In this document: positions 1-5,166 of the stretch, piece by piece
Layout: every line of letters starts with the position of its first letter
How positions within the stretch are numbered: the stretch's first letter is position 1
DNA from: Xanthobacteraceae bacterium
Lineage (GTDB): Bacteria; Pseudomonadota; Alphaproteobacteria; Rhizobiales; Xanthobacteraceae
NCBI GenBank assembly: GCA_030037105.1
Contig: JASHRY010000176.1
Span: 1 to 5,170 of the forward strand
Direction: 5' to 3'
DNA length: 5,170 nucleotides
Position numbers and translations under genes: made by a program
Notes under the pieces: model-generated
What the model saw: the letters and a program-made list of their open reading frames with translations, nothing else
The model's database searches: none
Told to the model about the DNA's origin: nothing

Positions 1-250
1 GATGGATTTCACCACCGATAAAGTGGAGATCGTGTCGATGAACCATGGCTTTTCGGTCGATCGCGACACGCTGCCAGCATTCGCCGAGGAGACGCATCAA
101 TCGCTGTTCGACGGCTCGAACTGCGGCATCGCGCTCAAGGACCGCCCGGCTTTCTCCGTGCAGCATCACCCCGAAGCCTCGCCGGGGCCGCGCGACAGCC
201 ATTATCTGTTCCGCAGATTTGTGGAGATGATGGAGAAGGCGAGGGGGTGA
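1..250 (+). CDS. carA: Carbamoyl-phosphate synthase small subunit, C-terminal part (5' end outside window)
   Basis: This is the C-terminal ~82 residues of the glutamine amidotransferase subunit, which hydrolyses glutamine and passes ammonia to the large subunit (CarB) to make carbamoyl phosphate for arginine and pyrimidine synthesis in the cytoplasm. The fragment holds the conserved SMNHGF segment, the SLFDGSNCG segment and [17 protein letters not shown]. The second His of HHPE (codon at 167-169) and the Glu (173-175) are the His and Glu of the class I amidotransferase Cys-His-Glu triad; the nucleophilic Cys lies upstream of the window. The reading frame is open from the left edge to TGA at 248-250, so the ATG at 2-4 is an internal Met, not the start. 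The next gene on the strand is ffh rather than carB, so the two subunits are not adjacent on this side. Identification is very secure. Confidence 0.96.
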   Translation, partial: MDFTTDKVEIVSMNHGFSVDRDTLPAFAEETHQSLFDGSNCGIALKDRPAFSVQHHPEASPGPRDSHYLFRRFVEMMEKARG

Positions 251-253
251 AGC

Positions 254-299
254 CATGCTTCGAGATGCTGCCTGCGGCGGCTCCTCAGCATGAGGGCGA
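254..299. repeat. Imperfect palindromic intergenic repeat after carA
   Basis: The outer arms CATGCT (254-259) and AGCATG (287-292) are inverted. The inner part, with CTTCGAG on the left and GGCTCCTCAG on the right, resembles the short palindromic repeat with CTTCGAG and CTCCTCAG arms that is scattered between genes in Bradyrhizobium and relatives. It begins 3 bases after the carA stop, so it lies in the carA 3' untranslated region and could protect or end the transcript. The family assignment is from memory and was not searched. Confidence 0.55.
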
Positions 300-300
300 T

Positions 301-324
301 CCTTCTCCCGCTTGCGGGAGAAGG
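301..324. repeat. Perfect hairpin repeat (10-bp stem, CTTG loop) downstream of carA
   Basis: CCTTCTCCCG (301-310) and CGGGAGAAGG (315-324) are perfect inverted arms around a CTTG loop. Units of this CTCCCGC-TTG-GCGGGAG type are common intergenic repeats in Rhizobiales. It could act as a transcript 3'-end structure for carA, but there is no T-run on either side (GCGTTC follows), so it is not a classical intrinsic terminator. Confidence 0.65.
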
Positions 325-469
325 GCGTTCATTGACTCACCGGCGGTCGAAGCATAAAAGACCGCCATTCTCGCAAGAGATGTTTCTGTTTCAGCCGACC
401 CGCCTTCGAGGCTGGCGGTCATCGCCCGGCAGCGCGTCGCGCCCCCGGGCGCGTTTGGTGTTGCGCATA
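325..469. other. Non-coding part of the carA-ffh spacer with short inverted repeats
   Basis: No convincing gene is visible here. Both strands stay open for a while, but the translations are low-complexity, lack a recognisable domain and run through the flanking repeats. Short palindromic pieces are present. GGCGGTC occurs at 342-348 and 414-420, and its complement GACCGCC lies between them at 360-366. TCTC-GCAA-GAGA is at 369-380. CGCGCCC/GGGCGCG is at 438-453. I see no clear sigma-70 promoter. The stretch is probably degenerate repeat sequence or an untranslated leader of ffh. Confidence 0.5.
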
Positions 470-596
470 CCTTCTCCCAGAGGGCGAAGGTGGCCGCAAA
501 GTGGCCGGATGAGGGGTTACGATCTTGCCCAAGTTGGAGCGGATTGTGACCCCTCACCCGCCGCCTTCGGCGGCACTCTCTCCCTCCAGCAGAGGG
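470..596. repeat. Pair of inverted ~51-base repeat units forming a large imperfect palindrome upstream of ffh
   Basis: The reverse complement of 470-520 and the direct sequence 546-596 are two copies of one unit, each beginning GTRACCCCTCAYCCG and matching at about 35 of 51 positions by hand alignment. Each unit has an internal hairpin (GGCC...GGCC in the first; GCCGCC-TTC-GGCGGC at 560-574 in the second). The facing ends pair as well: 511-525 can pair with 541-555 over 15 positions, three of them G-T. This is typical of palindromic intergenic repeats in Rhizobiales. It ends 27 bases before the ffh start, so it lies in the leader or promoter region of ffh. Confidence 0.7.
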
Positions 597-610
597 TTCG
601 CTCCGAGTTA

Positions 611-615
611 AAGGA
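611..615 (+). promoter_or_regulatory. Ribosome-binding site of ffh
   Basis: AAGGA lies 8 bases before the ATG at 624. It supports that start over any downstream Met and is one of only two strong + strand Shine-Dalgarno sites placed correctly before a gene in this window. Confidence 0.8.
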
Positions 616-623
616 TAGATCGC

Positions 624-2165
624 ATGTTCGAAGGGCTTTCGGAAAAGCTCTCCAACATATTGGACGGCCTGACGCGGCGCGGCACGCTTTCGGAAGAAGA
701 CGTGAACCTCGCGCTGCGCGAAGTGCGCCGCGCGCTGCTCGAAGCCGACGTCGCGCTCGACGTCGTGCGCTCCTTCATCGACAAGGTGCGCGCGCGCGCG
801 GTCGGTGCCGATGTCGTCAAGTCGATTACGCCAGGCCAGATGGTCGTGAAGATCGTCAACGACGTACTGATCGAGACCTTAGGTTCGGACGCTGAGTCGA
901 TCGATCTCGATGCACCGCCGCCGGTGGCGATCATGATGGTCGGCCTTCAGGGCGCCGGCAAAACCACGACCACCGCCAAGATCGCCAAGCGCCTCGCCGA
1001 GCGCGCGAAGCGCAAAGTGCTCATGGCCTCACTCGACGTGAAGCGGCCGGCCGCGCAGGAACAGCTTGCGGTGCTCGGCCGCCAAATCGGCGTCGAGACT
1101 CTGCCGGTGATCGCCGGCCAGACGCCGGTGCAGATCGCGCGGCGCGCCGAAGAGGCGGCGCGGCTGCAAGGCTATGACGTGGTGCTGCTCGACACGGCGG
1201 GCCGCATCCACATTGACGAAGCGCTGATGGCCGAAATGGCCGAGATCAAACAAGCCTCGTCGCCGCACGAGATCCTGCTCGTCGCCGACAGCCTCACCGG
1301 CCAGGACGCCGTGAACCTTGCCAGGAATTTCGACGACCGCGTCGGTTTGACCGGCATTGTGCTCACCCGCGTCGAAGGCGACGGGCGCGGCGGCGCAGCG
1401 CTGTCGATGCGCGCCGTCACCGGCAAGCCGATCAAGCTGCTCGGTGTCGGCGAAAAGATGGACGCGCTCGAAGATTTCCATCCCGACCGCATCGCCAATC
1501 GCATTCTCGGCATGGGCGACATCGTCTCGCTGGTCGAAAAGGCGGCGCAGACGATCGACGCGCAGAAGGCGCAGAAGATCGCGGCGAAAATGCGCAAGGG
1601 AAAATTCGATCTCGAAGACCTCGCCGACCAGCTTGCGCAAGTCGAAAAGATCGGCGGGCTCGGTGGCATCATGGGGATGCTGCCCGGCATCGCCAAGATG
1701 AAGGATCAGCTCGCCTCGGCGAACATCGACGATCGCTTGGTGAAGCGCCAGCGCGCGATCATTCTCTCGATGACGCCCGTCGAGCGACGCAATCCCGAAC
1801 TTCTCAAAGCCTCGCGCAAGAAACGCGTCGCGGCGGGCTCCGGCACGCGCGTCGAAGATGTGAACCGACTCCTGAAGCAGCACCGTCAGATAGCCGATAT
1901 GATGAAACAATTGGGCAGCGCGAAACGCGGGCCGCTGTCGCAAATGGCCTCGGCATTCGGGCTTGGCGGCGGCATGCCGATGCCGAGCCCAGAGGAAATG
2001 GCGGCGCTGCAAAAGCAGATGGGGCAGGGCGCGGGCGAAGCGCCGCTCTCCGGTCTGCCGGCCGGGTTTTTCGACAAACCGAAATTGCCCGGCGGGTTGC
2101 CCGGGCTTGGCGGCGGCAAATTGTCGGGTCTCGGCGGCTTCAATCCGTTCGAGAAGAAGAAATGA
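624..2165 (+). CDS. ffh: Signal recognition particle protein Ffh (SRP54 GTPase)
   Basis: This is the protein subunit of the bacterial SRP. It binds signal sequences on nascent chains together with 4.5S RNA and delivers ribosomes to FtsY at the inner membrane. Its 513 residues include an N-terminal helical domain (about 1-90) and a GTPase domain with G1 GLQGAGKT (107-114), the DVKRPAA box (138-144), G3 DTAGR (190-194), G4 TRVE (248-251) and the GDGRGGAALS segment after it. The M domain runs from about 300 to 432, with the finger-loop GGIMGMLPG (347-355) and the RNA-binding SRKKRVAAGSGT (397-408). A Gly/Pro/Met-rich tail (about 432-513) makes it longer than E. coli Ffh, as is usual in alphaproteobacteria. 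The ATG has a good AAGGA. One oddity is Glu251 where the G4 box normally ends in Asp. The codon stretch 786-800 is a pure alternating purine-pyrimidine run. rpsP follows, as in many proteobacteria. The identification is secure. Confidence 0.98.
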   Translation: MFEGLSEKLSNILDGLTRRGTLSEEDVNLALREVRRALLEADVALDVVRSFIDKVRARAVGADVVKSITPGQMVVKIVNDVLIETLGSDAESIDLDAPPPVAIMMVGLQGAGKTTTTAKIAKRLAERAKRKVLMASLDVKRPAAQEQLAVLGRQIGVETLPVIAGQTPVQIARRAEEAARLQGYDVVLLDTAGRIHIDEALMAEMAEIKQASSPHEILLVADSLTGQDAVNLARNFDDRVGLTGIVLTRVEGDGRGGAALSMRAVTGKPIKLLGVGEKMDALEDFHPDRIANRILGMGDIVSLVEKAAQTIDAQKAQKIAAKMRKGKFDLEDLADQLAQVEKIGGLGGIMGMLPGIAKMKDQLASANIDDRLVKRQRAIILSMTPVERRNPELLKASRKKRVAAGSGTRVEDVNRLLKQHRQIADMMKQLGSAKRGPLSQMASAFGLGGGMPMPSPEEMAALQKQMGQGAGEAPLSGLPAGFFDKPKLPGGLPGLGGGKLSGLGGFNPFEKKK

Positions 2166-2180
2166 TCACAACGTCCACAT

Positions 2181-2290
2181 CGTCATGGCCGACCTTGTGC
2201 CGGCCATCCACGCCGATCGGTTGCGGCTTGCTTTCAAAGAGGCGCTGCGGCGGAACCAGGTGGATAGCCGGGTCAAGCCCGGCCATGACG
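2181..2290. repeat. Long inverted repeat in the ffh-rpsP spacer (Rhizobiales MAGLDPAIH-type palindromic element)
   Basis: Arms at 2181-2211 and 2260-2290 are inverted copies matching at 26 of 31 positions, beginning CGTCATGGCCG and ending CGGCCATGACG. They flank about 48 bases. The right arm has its own hairpin, CCGGG-TCAAG-CCCGG (2268-2282); the left has ATGGCC...GGCCAT (2185-2207). Read as protein, such elements give MAG/ADLxPAIH on one side and SRVKPGHD on the other, a phrase that recurs in spurious rhizobial ORFs; here frames give MADLVPAIH and DSRVKPGHD. The element starts 15 bases after the ffh stop and ends 35 bases before rpsP, so if the genes are co-transcribed it folds within the message. 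I see no transposase and no target duplication. Confidence 0.8.
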
Positions 2291-2314
2291 CGGAACGATA
2301 AAGTCTGACTTAGA

Positions 2315-2319
2315 AAGGA
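2315..2319 (+). promoter_or_regulatory. Ribosome-binding site of rpsP
   Basis: AAGGA, inside AGAAAGGAAG, lies 6 bases before the rpsP ATG. This is optimal spacing and contrasts with the lack of any such site before rimM and trmD. Confidence 0.82.
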
Positions 2320-2325
2320 AGCAGC

Positions 2326-2694
2326 ATGTCTCTGAAAATTCGTTTGTCGCGCGGCGGCGCCAAGAAACGGCCATTCTTTCGCGTAGTGGTTGCCGACTCG
2401 CACGCGCCGCGCGACGGGCGCTTTATCGAAAAGATCGGCTTTTTCGATCCACTCAAAGCCAAGGATGCCGCCAGCCGGCTCGTGCTCGACCTCGAGAAGG
2501 TGAAGGTCTGGATGGCGAAAGGCGCGCAGCCGACCGACCGCGTCGCGCGGCTGCTCGATACGCTCGGCGCGTTGAAGCGCGAGGCGCGCAACAATCCACA
2601 GAAGGCGCAGCCCAAGAAAAAGGCGCAGGAACGCGCCGCGGCCGCCGCCAAGGGCCCGGAACCCGCGGAGGCTCCGGCCGAACCGGCGGCATAA
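2326..2694 (+). CDS. rpsP: 30S ribosomal protein S16
   Basis: This is a primary 16S rRNA-binding protein of the small subunit, needed for 30S assembly. The first ~81 residues align with the whole of E. coli S16: the N-terminal strand [22 protein letters not shown], written here in two parts ([11 protein letters not shown] at 4-14, then [11 protein letters not shown] at 15-25), followed by [14 protein letters not shown] (29-42) and TDRVARLL (70-77). Residues 82-122 are an added tail rich in Ala, Lys, Pro and Glu, probably disordered; tails of this sort are common in alphaproteobacterial S16. The start is fixed by a strong AAGGA and by the conserved N-terminus. Three bases separate its stop from rimM, so they are clearly one operon. 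No operator for autoregulation is evident. Confidence 0.98.
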   Translation: MSLKIRLSRGGAKKRPFFRVVVADSHAPRDGRFIEKIGFFDPLKAKDAASRLVLDLEKVKVWMAKGAQPTDRVARLLDTLGALKREARNNPQKAQPKKKAQERAAAAAKGPEPAEAPAEPAA

Positions 2695-2697
2695 GCG

Positions 2698-3297
2698 ATG
2701 CCCAAGGATATGGCACCGCCGCTTGCCGAAAAGCGCGTGCTTGCCGGCCGAGTCGGGGCGGCGCATGGCGTTACGGGCGAGGTGCGGCTTTTATCGTTTA
2801 CCGAGGATCCGAAAGCGATCGCTACGTATGGTGTGCTCAGCGACGCGCAAGGCACGCGCCAATTCGAGATCGTCGCGCTGCGCCCGCTGAAGGACGATCT
2901 CCTCGTCGTGCGCTTTGCCGGCATCGGCACGCGCGATGAAGCCGAGGCGCTGAACGGCGTTGATCTCTACGTTGCGCGCGCCACGTTGCCGGCAACGGCG
3001 AAAGAGGAATTCTACCATGCCGATCTCATCGGGCTCGCGGCCCGCAGCCCGGCAGGCGAATGCATCGGCCGCGTCACCGGCGTGCTGAATTTCGGCGGCG
3101 GCGACATTTTGGAAGTCGAACCAGCCGACGGCGGCGAGACGCTGCTTGTGCCGTTCACCAAAGAAGCCGTGCCGCGCGTCGATATCGAAACCTGCGAAAT
3201 CGTCATTCTCCCGCCGCTCGAGATCGAGGCGGAATCCTCGTTGGAATCCGATCTCGACCCGCAGCCCGCGCCGGGGGCGCGGGCGCCGTCCCGCTAG
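2698..3297 (+). CDS. rimM: Ribosome maturation factor RimM (16S rRNA processing protein)
   Basis: This assembly factor binds the 30S head, including S19, and helps mature 16S rRNA. Its 199 residues show the N-terminal beta-barrel domain with [16 protein letters not shown] (16-31) and SFTEDP (33-38). A PRC-barrel domain begins at [11 protein letters not shown] (103-113) and continues through [10 protein letters not shown] (131-140) and [15 protein letters not shown] (149-163). An acidic, Pro-rich tail (about 176-199) is not part of either domain. The start is the ATG 3 bases after rpsP, which lacks a Shine-Dalgarno site and probably depends on coupling. A second ATG at 2710 (Met5) has an AAGGA only 1 base ahead, too close to be useful, so the upstream start is preferred but not proven. 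The 3' end of the gene carries a very GC-rich hairpin just before trmD. The identification is secure. Confidence 0.96.
   Translation: MPKDMAPPLAEKRVLAGRVGAAHGVTGEVRLLSFTEDPKAIATYGVLSDAQGTRQFEIVALRPLKDDLLVVRFAGIGTRDEAEALNGVDLYVARATLPATAKEEFYHADLIGLAARSPAGECIGRVTGVLNFGGGDILEVEPADGGETLLVPFTKEAVPRVDIETCEIVILPPLEIEAESSLESDLDPQPAPGARAPSR
3264..3284 (+). promoter_or_regulatory. Perfect 9-bp all-GC hairpin at the end of rimM, before trmD
   Basis: GCCCGCGCC (3264-3272) and GGCGCGGGC (3276-3284) pair perfectly around a GGG loop. The hairpin ends 17 bases before the trmD ATG and 10 bases before the rimM stop codon (3295-3297). It lies in the codons of the Pro/Ala-rich RimM tail and has no T-run, so it is not an intrinsic terminator. 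A role in holding down trmD translation is inference. Confidence 0.5.
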
Positions 3298-3301
3298 CGC
3301 C

Positions 3302-4000
3302 ATGTGGCGGGCGACCGTCTTCACGTTATTTCCCGAGATGTTTCCGGGGCCGCTCGGCATTTCGCTCGCCGGCGATGCGCGTGCCCGAAATCTGTGGGAT
3401 TTCGAAACCGTCGACATCCGCGCACAAGGCCTCGGCCGGCATCGCAGCGTCGACGAACCACCGGCCGGCGGCGGTACCGGCATGGTACTGCGCGCCGACG
3501 TGCTGGCCGCGAGCCTCGACGCGGCGCTTGCCCCCGACGATCCTCGCCCGCGGCTGTTGATGAGCCCGCGCGGCCGGCCGCTTATGCAGGCGCGCGTGCG
3601 GGAGTTGAGTCGCAGCCCGGGCGTCATCGTGGTCTGCGGCCGTTTCGAAGGCGTGGACGAACGGGTCATCGACGCGCGCGGCTTGGAAGAAGTCTCGATC
3701 GGCGATTACGTGCTGTCGGGCGGCGAACTCGCCGCCATGGTGCTGCTCGACGCGGCTGTCCGCCTGTTGCCCGGCGTGATGGGCAAAGAGGAATCCGCCA
3801 CTGAGGAGAGTTTCGAAGGCGGGCTTCTCGAATATCCGCACTATACGAAGCCGCGCGAATTCGAAGGCCGCGCGATCCCCGAAATTCTGCTCTCCGGCGA
3901 TCACGCCAAGATCGCCGCCTGGCGCAAGGCGCAGGCACAAGCGCTCACGGCGGCACGCCGACCGGATTTGCTGCGCGGCGGGGCCGACAAGAAGCGCTAA
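3302..4000 (+). CDS. trmD: tRNA (guanine(37)-N1)-methyltransferase
   Basis: TrmD methylates G37 next to the anticodon with S-adenosylmethionine and so prevents +1 frameshifting. It is a homodimeric SPOUT enzyme with a trefoil knot. In its 232 residues I see the N-terminus FTLFPEMF (7-14), [15 protein letters not shown] (47-61), MSPRGRPL (87-94), the knot segments [11 protein letters not shown] (112-122) and [12 protein letters not shown] (132-143), Arg154, and [10 protein letters not shown]. Numbering in this part equals that of E. coli TrmD, and the catalytic Asp169 is Glu here (codon 3806-3808). GGGTGM has Thr where Pro is usual. The frame is open from further upstream (an in-frame ATG at 3146), but that leader is antisense-like sequence inside rimM; MWRATVF at 3302, 4 bases after the rimM stop, fits the family start. 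It has no clear ribosome-binding site. It is shorter than E. coli TrmD (255) because of a reduced C-terminus. No rplS follows. Confidence 0.97.
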   Translation: MWRATVFTLFPEMFPGPLGISLAGDARARNLWDFETVDIRAQGLGRHRSVDEPPAGGGTGMVLRADVLAASLDAALAPDDPRPRLLMSPRGRPLMQARVRELSRSPGVIVVCGRFEGVDERVIDARGLEEVSIGDYVLSGGELAAMVLLDAAVRLLPGVMGKEESATEESFEGGLLEYPHYTKPREFEGRAIPEILLSGDHAKIAAWRKAQAQALTAARRPDLLRGGADKKR

Positions 4001-4005
4001 AGGAG
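3999..4005 (+). promoter_or_regulatory. Orphan Shine-Dalgarno-like sequence after trmD
   Basis: AAAGGAG overlaps the trmD stop codon and is as strong as the sites before ffh and rpsP. No start codon lies at a usable distance: the next + strand ATG is at 4050 and opens only an antisense shadow of the YjbQ-family gene. It may be chance or a relic of a lost downstream gene. Confidence 0.35.
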
Positions 4006-4013
4006 CGGGGCAA

Positions 4014-4035
4014 ATCCTTCCCTTCAAGGAAAGAT
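4014..4035. terminator. Weak hairpin in the trmD / YjbQ convergent junction (possible bidirectional terminator)
   Basis: Between the converging stop codons, 4014-4021 can pair with 4028-4035 with one mismatch (4017/4032) around a CTTCAA loop. The stem is AT-rich and neither side has a real T-run, so intrinsic termination is doubtful. The position, at the only convergent junction in the window, is the main argument for it. Confidence 0.22.
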
Positions 4036-4454
4036 CACTCTCCGATCAAATGCAGTACAATCTCGCGCCGATGCGGCGCGCGGCGGTGCTCGAAGAGATA
4101 GACGCCTTGCCAAGCGCCGAGTTGCAGGCGCCCCGACTCAACCGGGATGGAAAGCTGCGTCTGCGTCAGCGCGGCGCGGATGTGGGCCGGCATATCGTCC
4201 GGCCCTTCGATCTCGTGCACGTAGCGTCCGCGCCCTTCCGGCGCGAGCTCCGCGAAGAACGCTTCGAGATCCTTGCGCACGTCGGGATCGGCATTCTCCT
4301 GGATGAGCAGCGAAGCCGAGGTGTGCCGGCAGAAGACGGTGAGCAGCCCGGTTGCGATCGCCTCCGTACCGAGCCAAGCGCGGATCGGCTCGGTGATCTC
4401 GACGAGCCCTTTGCCCTGCGTTGCGACATGCAGCCGATGCAGCGCCTGGCGCAT
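4035..4454 (-). CDS. YjbQ / UPF0047 family protein (secondary thiamine-phosphate synthase-like)
   Basis: This small, single-domain protein of the YjbQ family is 139 residues long, normal for the family. Conserved motifs are CRHTSASLLIQENADPDV (42-59), EGPDDMPAHIRAAL (83-96), SIPVESGRLQLGAWQGVYL (102-120) and FEHR (121-124), with further His at 128 and 135 near the C-terminus. The conserved His and Glu residues suggest a metal or phosphate site. E. coli YjbQ has been credited with a weak thiamine-phosphate synthase activity, but the true role of the family is unsettled. The start chosen is ATG at 4454, which overlaps the HPr stop by one base (TGATG); a TTG directly before it (4457) would add one residue and is less likely. 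It is the last gene of the EIIA-HPr unit and converges on trmD. No signal peptide or membrane segment is seen. Confidence 0.9.
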   Translation of the reverse strand: MRQALHRLHVATQGKGLVEITEPIRAWLGTEAIATGLLTVFCRHTSASLLIQENADPDVRKDLEAFFAELAPEGRGRYVHEIEGPDDMPAHIRAALTQTQLSIPVESGRLQLGAWQGVYLFEHRRAPHRREIVLHLIGE

Positions 4455-4768
4455 CAATCGTCTTCGCCGAATCGCTCGGCGACGAGCGCGCCGACCGCAT
4501 CGAGCACTTCGGCGGCTTCACGGCCTTTCGCGGTAAGCGTGATTGTCGAGCCTGCTCCGGCGCCGAGCGTCAATATGCCCATGATCGAGGTGCCCCCGAC
4601 CGTTTCGCCGCAACGGCTGACCGTCACTTCGGCGGCAAAATTCTCGATGCATTGAACGAGCTTCGCCGTGGCACGGGCGTGCAGGCCGCGGCGGTTGAGA
4701 ATCTCGAAGTCGCGCACCAGCATGTCATCCAAGGCCGTTCCGTTCCCCGAAGTTGCGCTTTCGCTCAT
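4454..4768 (-). CDS. ptsH: HPr family phosphocarrier protein
   Basis: This is the phosphoryl carrier between enzyme I and EIIA proteins. The 104 residues show the active-site NRRGLHARATAK (25-36) with phosphorylatable His30, and GGTSIMGILTLGAG (58-71) with Ser61. The 31-residue distance between them equals that of His15 and Ser46 in classical HPr, so both the enzyme I and HPr kinase sites appear intact. The usual GLHARP(A/S) Pro is Ala33 here, as in other alphaproteobacterial HPr. A ~16-residue Ser/Thr/Gly-rich N-terminal extension precedes the domain; Met16 could be an alternative start, but the first ATG overlaps the EIIA stop by ATGA, which supports coupling. Its own stop overlaps the next gene. 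In related bacteria this HPr serves regulation by HPr kinase and nitrogen/carbon PTS chains rather than sugar uptake. No permease is visible here. Confidence 0.95.
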   Translation of the reverse strand: MSESATSGNGTALDDMLVRDFEILNRRGLHARATAKLVQCIENFAAEVTVSRCGETVGGTSIMGILTLGAGAGSTITLTAKGREAAEVLDAVGALVAERFGEDD

Positions 4769-5166
4769 TTGCCGCTGAGCACGCGACTCGCGACGTAGAT
4801 ATACTTGCGGCCGGCATCCTGCGCCTGCAGCACAGCCTGTTCGAGGTTTAGCGCGTCGCGGATCGAGGCAAGCTTGATGAGCATCGGCAAGTTGATGCCG
4901 GCGACCACCTCGACGTGCCCGCCGTTCATCACCGAAATGGCCAGATTGGACGGCGTGCCGCCGAACATATCGGTCAGGATCACGACGCCGCCGCCGCCGT
5001 CGACTTGGTTGACGGCCGCCAAGATTTCCTTGCGGCGCTGTTCCATGTCGTCCTCGGGGCCCACGGAGACGGTGGCGATCTGTTTCTGCGGGCCGACGAC
5101 GTGTTCCAGCGCCGCGCGGAACTCCTTCGCCAGATCGCCGTGGGTCACGAGGACCATTCCAATCAT
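4765..5166 (-). CDS. manX: PTS EIIA component, mannose/fructose (EIIA-Man) family
   Basis: This cytoplasmic phosphocarrier of 133 residues is a stand-alone EIIA-Man domain. His9 in MVLVTHGDLA is the phosphorylated residue. TDMFGGTPSN (65-74) carries the conserved Asp that contacts the active His, and GINLPML (90-96) is the other family signature. No linked EIIB domain is present; in E. coli ManX, IIA and IIB are fused, so the symbol follows rhizobial usage and the gene could equally be labelled simply EIIA-Man. In alphaproteobacteria this gene typically follows hprK and precedes ptsH, and the pair is thought to be regulatory. The ATG at 5166-5164 gives the family's standard MIGxVLVTHG start; only 4 bases upstream are visible, so its ribosome-binding site is off the window. 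The next gene, HPr, overlaps its stop by 4 bases. Confidence 0.95.
   Translation of the reverse strand: MIGMVLVTHGDLAKEFRAALEHVVGPQKQIATVSVGPEDDMEQRRKEILAAVNQVDGGGGVVILTDMFGGTPSNLAISVMNGGHVEVVAGINLPMLIKLASIRDALNLEQAVLQAQDAGRKYIYVASRVLSGK

Noticed and set aside
301..324. Intrinsic terminator for carA
   Set aside because: The stem is perfect but no T-run follows on either strand, so it is listed as a repeat only.
285..557. 90-codon - strand open frame in the carA-ffh spacer
   Set aside because: Its translation is made of repeat-derived phrases (such as LLPQAGEG and SSGHFAATF) that recur in spurious rhizobial ORFs.
520..623. Sigma-70 promoter for ffh
   Set aside because: Possible -35-like TTGCCC (525-530) and TTGTGA (545-550) have no acceptable -10 at the right spacing, so no promoter is called.
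290..895. 201-codon + strand open frame spanning the spacer and the start of ffh
   Set aside because: It runs through repeat units and then out of frame into ffh. The product is Arg-rich with no domain, and ffh has the real ribosome-binding site.
1029..2012. 327-codon open frame on the - strand inside ffh
   Set aside because: It is wholly antisense to a certain gene, has no recognisable domain and is rich in His/Arg/Ala, as expected from the complement of GC-rich codons.
1963..2301. 112-codon + strand open frame across the ffh end and the ffh-rpsP spacer
   Set aside because: It is an out-of-frame reading of the ffh tail followed by the palindromic element, giving the tell-tale PAIH and RVKPGHD peptides.
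3146..3301. Upstream in-frame extension of trmD from an ATG at 3146
   Set aside because: The extra 52 residues are Arg/Ser-rich shadow of rimM codons. The family N-terminus begins exactly at the ATG at 3302.
4050..4655. 201-codon + strand open frame opposite the YjbQ and HPr genes
   Set aside because: It is antisense to two recognisable coupled genes, has no domain, and the upstream AAGGA-like sites are too far from its ATG.
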